Positions 35,301 through 43,300 of a stretch of 64,000 nucleotides of DNA are shown here, piece by piece. The notes below the pieces were generated by a model, which was given only the letters and a program-made list of their open reading frames with translations, ran no database searches and was not told the origin of the DNA. This DNA comes from Eublepharis macularius (lineage: Eukaryota > Chordata > Lepidosauria > Squamata > Eublepharidae), in contig NC_072801.1 in the NCBI RefSeq assembly GCF_028583425.1, positions 66,851,766 to 66,915,765 on the forward strand, in the 5' to 3' direction. The first letter of the stretch is position 1. Each line of letters starts with the position of its first letter. Made by a program: the position numbers and the translations under genes.

Positions 35301-38300
35301 ACTTCTTTTATGAGTTCTCCATGGAGCCAACCCATGTTCCTTGTAGATACACATCACCTCAGGGACTGGCTTCTATTAAAAAAAGAGAGTGCAAATGGGC
35401 TCAGAAAGCTGCCGCTGGGGGAGGGAAAGCTCCTGCCTTTCTCCCAAGCTTTTTTCCCCTGTGCAAAAACAATACCAGGAAGGAGAGTTTTCCACTTTCT
35501 GCTGTCGCACTTGCACATGCTATGTGATCGAGTGGAGTGTAAGCGGAGTGCAAGTGAACAGGGAGGAATACATGTGAGTCTGTTCACTTGCCATTCAAGT
35601 GTCATTCGTCACTTCTAGCTTGGCCCAACGTCTCCACATTGCACTTATACACAATGTCTCTACATGGAGCAGTAGAAATGGGGAGATATCTCTCCTCTGC
35701 AATGTTTTTGCATGGAGGAAAAAGCTTGGGAGAAAGGCAGGAACTCGTCAAAGAAGTAACGTGTAGAGTGACGGTGAGTTTTGGGAATTTGGGAGTCTAA
35801 CTTTAGCAAGCTTTTCCTACCTGGTAGTCATTGGCCAGTCCATATTTGCAGGTACCATCCAAGGTGCATTCTGTGAAGTTCCATCCGTAGCCGCAGCCCA
35901 AGCCGACACAGTCCCCTGTGATGTTAGTAGCTGTTATGGTGTCATTCAAGCTGCCAGTAGCATCGCGGATCACACAAGCACCTGGCAAAAGGAGAGAGAG
36001 AACATGAACTGCTTGCTACAACTGGCATCTTTGTTTAGCTTGGCTTAGCAGCTGGCACCCATTCCCTCATCTGAACCATCTAGCGGTGGTGGGGGCCATG
36101 ATGGATCACTCGGCAGCAGAGATGCATGGCTGACTTCTTGTGACTCGAAGTATGGATCCTTCCACCTGACTGCCAGTCTTCCTGCTTTTAATGGCTAAGT
36201 ATTGGACAAGACCATGAGGATCCAATGGCAGACACTGTACCTATGGTGGCAGCAATAGCCAGGTATGTCAGGGTGGTCAAGAAGATGGCCATCAGAGTTC
36301 CTTGAGGGATAGCAACGGCAGGGTCCTGCCAGGGAAAAAGGAGAAACCATCATTAGATTCTCTTTGTCCAGTAACAACCAAGGACCAGAAATGACTATTC
36401 TTTTCTCTGAGGCCTACAGGCCCAAACCACAAACCTTGAGGTCTCCAGAGATATTGGCACCAGCCAGGATACCAGTAGCTGAGGGGAAGAAGATGGAGAA
36501 CATGCCGAAGAAACTGCCATCCTCCCCCCGCCAATTGGGCACGATGTTTTCCAGGAAAATTTCACCTTTGGGGATTGGAGAAGAAAAAAGTCACGCAATC
36601 TAGTCAAATACGCCAGAGCAGAAGCAGAACCGTGGAGACTTCAGAACTCAACCCATATAAAATTCTTGATGGACCCCAGTGCTCCAATCCACCCAGGCCA
36701 GGCAGTTTTTTGTTTTGTTTTAAGGTTATGACTGTGGGAGTGATGCTGATTTTCACCTTTATAGCTGAAATATCCCTTGGACTGACGCTCTTCAGAGGCT
36801 GGGATGATGGTTCCGATGAAGTAGTTGATGAAAGATATCATGATGACGAAGAAGAAGACAACTTGAGCCTGGGAAGCAAGGAAAGGAACAGTAACTGGGA
36901 GGGGGGAAAAACCACCACAGAGCCATGGTTCCTAGCAGGGTTTTTTTCTGGGAAAAGAGGTGGTGGAACTCAAGACCACACAATAACGTCACTTTGGGTC
37001 AGCTGGAACAAGAGGGGAGTTTTTTAAAGTTTAAATTGCCCTCGGAGAAAATGGACACATGGCTGGTGGCCCCGCCCCCTGATCTCCAGACAGAAGGGAG
37101 TTTAGATTGCCCTCCGCGCTGCTCGGTGGCGCAGAGGGCAATCTAAACTCCCCTCTGTCTGGAGATCAGGGGGCGGGGCCACCAGCCATGTGACCATTTT
37201 TAAGCGGTGCCGGAACTCCATTCCACTGTGTTCCTGCTGAAAAAAACCCTGGTTCCTACCAACCCTTTTCTTGGCCCAACTGCAAACTAACTTTCCTTTC
37301 AGACAACTCACAGATCCTAGTTCTCCTTTCTAGGATGAAGGAGTATAAAGGTTTTATACTCCTTCATCCCATTTTGGTTTTATATCAGTTTAACTATCAC
37401 AGTTTCCTTCACACCCAGAAGGAAGAAGGCCGCCATTCAGCATCGAACTGTATAAAGTCTAGGTTCGGTTCTTGGCATCCCCACAGAGATGGATGCTGGG
37501 TAGCAAAGACAGGGCAAGGTTTGGAGAATTTCTGCCAGTCAGAACTGGTAATACTTAGAGATGTGGTCCAGTGAGCTGACTCGGAACAAAACAGCTTCTT
37601 AAATTCAAAGCATCTTGGGAAGTGTAGTTTGGCAAGGGTGCTGAGAATCCTCAGTTAAAGAGCTCTCCTGTTACAGATTTACGGTCACCAAGATTTTGGG
37701 GACAGAAGGAATAACTATTAAATCAGTTTAATCTTAGTATGGACTAAGCTGGTGGCCTATGGGGAATCAAGAGAGGGAAGATGATCGTTTGGGAAGACTA
37801 CCTCCCAAAATCTACTCCACCAGGAGTCTCTAAACATTTAAGGGCTTAAGCAAGTCGGTCCCCTTCCCCTCTTTTCCTTTAACATACACAGCTGCTCTCA
37901 ACATTTTTTCATCTTAAAATGAAAGTGGACCTGTACAGCCTACAAATCTCAACATCATTTTCCTTCAGTTACCTTCGCTTCCCATTCCATGCCAGCGAGG
38001 GCAATTCCAAGCAGAACAGTGATGGTGATCACGCCTACGATGCGTATGTCATTCACCGGGTCAGTCATCACTGCATCAAACTCCTGTTGGAGGAGGATGG
38101 CAAAAGCCAGTGTTAGCCAGAAAAGGCCGAAAAGGTAGGCCCGAAACCTGACTTCGCTTTATCCCTGGAGGGCATTTCAGGTGACTACAAAAGCACCTAG
38201 AAACATGCTCCAGGGGAAGTCCTTAAGAAGGAAAGATCTGGGTTGCTAGGTCTTCTTACCCTCCCGGCGGGAGGGGGGACCCGGCACTCACCTTTAGGAG

Positions 38301-40331
38301 TCTTTGTACACACTTGAAGCCTGAGCACGCTCCCAGCACCAATGTGATGATGTTGCTTGCAAGGGTGATGTCATCGTGCAAGGCCATGAGAGTTGCTCCC
38401 GCATGTTTGGGGCCCAAATTGGCCTGGCGCAAAGCAAGGGGGTACTTCCACGGCCTGTGCGATGACGTCATTCCTGGAAGTGACATCGTCACACCGGGAG
38501 CGTGCCCTGGACGGCCCGTTCCCTCACCTTTTCCCCCTGCCAGCCAGGTGAGTGGAGGTGGGGGGTGGAGGCTGGGAGCTGGGGATCCCCTGCCCCCACC
38601 AGGGGGTCAGCAACCATAGGTGGGTATCTGTGTTGGTCTGTAGTAGAAGAGCAAGATTCAAGTCCAGTAGCACCTCAGAGACAAAGTAGATTTCCAGGGT
38701 ATGAGCTTTCGAGAGCCGAAGCTCCCTTCATGAGGTATCATTAGGGTTGCCAGGTCCCTCTATCCTCTCAGTGGGAGCATAGGGGCCTGCAACTTACCCT
38801 AGCGTGCGTGCGTGCACTTCCGGAATTGACGTTGTCGCACTGGCCTCGGGAGCACTCACGCGCTCCAATTTGGCCGGTTTGGGGGCAAATCGGGGCGCAG
38901 GAATACTCCTGCAGCCAGCACAAGGGGTGAGAGCACGCGCATGGTGCACACTCCTGAGGTGCATGCCAGTGGCGGGCACAGTCCGGGAGTTGCCCCCTCC
39001 CACCAATCGCTCCGCAATCAGCAGATAAGGGGGCAAACCCCCGGGAGTTTGCCCGCCACCGCCGGGTACCTGGCAACCCTAGGTATCATACCCTGGAAAT
39101 CTAGTTCGTCTCTAAGGTGCTACTAGATTCGAATCTTGATTTCCAATAGGGGAATTGATTCTTGTAGTCTCTGGAGACCAATTATGATTCGGGGAAATCA
39201 CCAATCGCCACCTGGAGGTTGGCAATTGTAGTGCTGGGTAAACGGGAGGGGATCAGGGTATATTCCACATACCACCAGGAGGTCCTTGACAGTTTCGGAG
39301 AAGCCCACCACATGCATAGCCACGGCAACGGCATTGGCAAAGGAGAAGAGAAGGCCAATGGAGCCACCAAGCTCTGGACCCAAGCTACGTGAAATGAGGA
39401 AATAGGTACCACCTGCACCAGAGAAAAGAACGTTGGTTCAGACATTTCCCCCCCTCAAGGATGGCTCTATCGTGAAAAAGTGATGCACTTCTCATTAAGC
39501 AAGTGATTTTGAGATATTAATACCATTATGGACTTTGCATTTCTAAAGGGGCGGGGAGTCTAAATCACTTCACCATTCATTCATTCATTCATTCATTCAT
39601 TCATTCATTCATTCATTCATTTATTTATTTATTTATTTTTGACTTTTATTCCGCCCTTCCCACATTTCCAGCAGGCTCAGGGCGGATTACAGACACATAG
39701 AGGTTAAAATATATAAAAAACAGTTATTATAAATTAACAATCCTAAAATGTACACAGATTAATATATATACATAAACATAAACATAGCTGAATATAAATT
39801 CCACTGACCAGATTTATAATATTTCAATAGTTCTGTAAGTGACACTGGTATTATTATCCATATATTGCAGATAAAGGGTAAGGGAGTAAGTACATATCTA
39901 GTTGATTCATGGCTGAAGTGAGATTTTCAGCTGGGAGAACCTACTGATTTACAGCTCCTGGGTCATATAAAATTACCAATTATTTACTTCATTGTTACAT
40001 TTTTACCGATATAGACTTGGGGGAAGCAACTGGCTTTGTCTTCTTCCCCTCACTTTCCAGCTCACTTGAGTGACAGTATGTGAGTTCCAGCATAAAACGT
40101 TCCTCCATTTTCAGTCATCACTGCCCCACGCGAACCCACTTTCCTCAGGAACCCTTCAACAGTCTTTGTAGTTCTGTGAGGGTCTCTGAGAACATCACAC
40201 CGTCCTCACATTCAACATGTTGAAATATCGTTTTTGCCCTCTAAGAAGCAGCACCCAGTTTACCTACCCATCTGCATCCCAGTTTTGAACATAACTCCCC
40301 CCCCCCCCGCAAAAAAAACACTGGATTGGTT

Positions 40332-40380
<49 letters not shown>

Positions 40381-43300
40381 AGGACCACTTACCTGCTTTG
40401 ACTTTGCCATTGGTGGAGATGGCCGAAATAGAGAGGCCGGTGATGCTGGTCACCACAGATGACATTAAAATAATCAGCCAGGTCAACCCTAGCGAAACAG
40501 GAGACAGTGAAGTGAGTTAGGAAGCCTAACTCACCACAAGCATTCCTCTCAACTAGCCATGATATGAACCAAATGATTAGCTTGCCCCTCGTTTCCCTTC
40601 AAATCCCTAACTTTCAGTATATTTTCTTGGTTTTATGCTTGTAATTCTTGGACTGGTGGTTAATACTGTTAGGGAAGCTAACAAAGACCAACTGTAAAAT
40701 GTGTAATACTAAGAAAAGCCCTTCGCAGTCATGGCACCAAAACTTTGGAACTCCCTGCCCAGGGAGATGCGTCGGTCTCCCTCTGCTGTTGTCATCTGCC
40801 AGTGCGTAAAGACTTTTTTGTTTTGTTTGGCATATACCCCCCAATAACTGTAACTGGCACTCCTCCCTGTTATTTGTGTTGTGAGTTTTTATTGAATTGT
40901 TTTTATACCTTTTAAAATGTTTTACATTTTTTAATGTTTTAATGTTCACTGCCTTCGGAACTCTATCTGGGTAGAAAGGTGGAATAAATAATTCAACCCC
41001 AGCTCACCATACATGAAAACAACAGTTGCCAGCCTCCAGGTGAAGCCTGGAGATTTCCAGGAATTGCAACTGATCTGCAAGCAACACAGATCAGTTCCCC
41101 TGAAGAAAATGGCTGCTTTGGAGAGGGGACCCTATGTAGGGTTGCCAGCTCCAAGTTGGGAAATTCCTGGAGATCTGGGGTGGGGGGTGAAACCTGGAGA
41201 AAGTGGGGTTTGGGGAGGGAAAGGACCTTTGCATGGCATAATTCCATAGAGTCCACCCCCCAAAGTATCCATTTTCTCCAGGTGAACTGATCTCTGTGGA
41301 CTGGAGACCAGTTGTAATTCCAGGAGCTCTCCAGCCACTACCTGGAGGCTGGCATCCCTGACTCTATGGTATTATACCCCACTGAGGTCCCTCCCCTCCC
41401 CAAACACTATTGTCCCAGGCTCCATTCCCCAAATCTTCAAGAACTTCCCAACTCAGAGTTGATAACACCAGTGAAAACATCTTACCTATACCAGCCTGCG
41501 CCGTTATCCATGGCAAACGCAGATAAAGAATCACTCCCCAAATGTTCAGCATACACCGGATCTTTAGGAAACAAAAATTATTAGTGTTCACAAGGCTCTG
41601 TCCAGAATCGATTACTCTGACGTTGACGCTGCCCTTGTCTTCTTGTTTTCTCTCCCCTGTTTTGAGCTGATAACTAACCCACCCACCCCCCTCCATATAA
41701 TTCATTCATTGACTTTACCATGACACCGGTCACCCAGCCAAACCGAACAGGCTCTGGTTCTGGCTCGTCGTCAGCTTCCACATCCTTCTCGTCCCCCTCC
41801 TTCTCCCCGCCTTCCTTGTTGGGATCTCCGGAGTCAGGGCTTCCAGGAAAGGTTTGCCCTTTGCCCTGCATAAGACAACAGCGTTTGGAAACAAAGTGGT
41901 TTGAGTGTTGGACTTCTGAGAAGGGAGATCAAATACTTTTTCTTCCACGAGGTTCACTGGATGACCTTGTACTTCTCACTCTTATCCTAGCCTACTTCCT
42001 ATGGCTGTGAGTCCTGTGGCACCTTCGAGACCAATAAGAGTTTCAGAGTATAAGCTTTCGAAAGTCAGAGCTCCCTTCTTCAGATACAGGGAGGCATGGA
42101 GATCCCTGAGACTTTATATCCCAGCCAAAGCTTGAATAGGGTGTTACGAGGGAGGGTGTTGGGATGTAACAGTACAATGAAGCTTGATTAGAGCAGAAAT
42201 TAACCAAGTTGCATTGTACCTTTACATCCTGACATCTTTTTTTGATACACACTTCCCATCTAATCAAACTGCATTGTGGAGTAATTTGTCTTCTCAGCAG
42301 TCTGACCTGAAGACAGAAACTGTAGCTCAAAGCCACAAACAGGCTCCATCACATTTCTTCTAGGCACCCGGTGGAAACTGTTCCACTTTCACTCCTATTA
42401 GAGGCATTTCATTTTGATCTGCAAGTTTTAATTCCTATCATACTGAAGGTACGATAAGGTAGTTCAGTTTCCAATGTGAATTTGCATTCATGATTTATAA
42501 AGTTGTGACCCAACTTGGAGACTATAGCTTGCGTCCACCAGAGTGTTTTTGCAGACAGAAGGCTTTCCACACACAGAGGCTCTTTCCACATGTCCTTAAA
42601 GGTACCGCCCACTCGCCGAATGCTGGTGGCTTTTCCCCTTGACTCCAGATGGCTCCATTTTCATAATGGTTGCAGGTTGTTTGCCTTCCGTTGTTTCGGC
42701 ATATTTCCTGGGACTGCAGGAAAGTGCTCTCCCAGAAAAGGCGCCGAAAAAATGGAAGTCAAACAGCCAGCAACCATTTTGAAAATGGAGACATCATTCT
42801 GGAGTCAAGGGGAAAAGCCGCTAGCGTTCAGTGAGTAGGCTGTCCTTTTAAGGACATGTGGAAAGGCTCAGAGTGTGGCTTTCACACCTCCCCATCCCAC
42901 CGCAGCCCCCAATGCTGCACGTTTAAGGGGGGCACTTTGGGCTACAAGGGGAGCGGAAACAGGAACGTTGCTGATGGACGTCTTTCTGTCCACAGAAACA
43001 TTCTGATGGATCCAATCCTATGTGCAGAAATATAGATTCTTAAGTAAATTGACAAGGCATAATTAAGTGGTACTGAACATTTGCATTTTTTTTGGCTTTA
43101 AGAATGCAAGACAAACACGTGCCATGTTGGTCCAGACTAAATGCCACCTGCTCCAGCTTTCTGCACAAGAATCCCAACCAACTAGTAGATGAGAGTCTCT
43201 TAGATTTCATAGGGACACCACCAAGTGGGGCCTGGAGCAGACTTGCCAAGTTCCTCTGTGGGCAGGAGAAGAATGGGGGATAGGAGGGGTGACCGCCAGC

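Noticed and set aside
39571-39637. Regular short repeats as a CRISPR-like array
   Set aside because: It is a simple ATTC microsatellite with no spacers, in a vertebrate genome.
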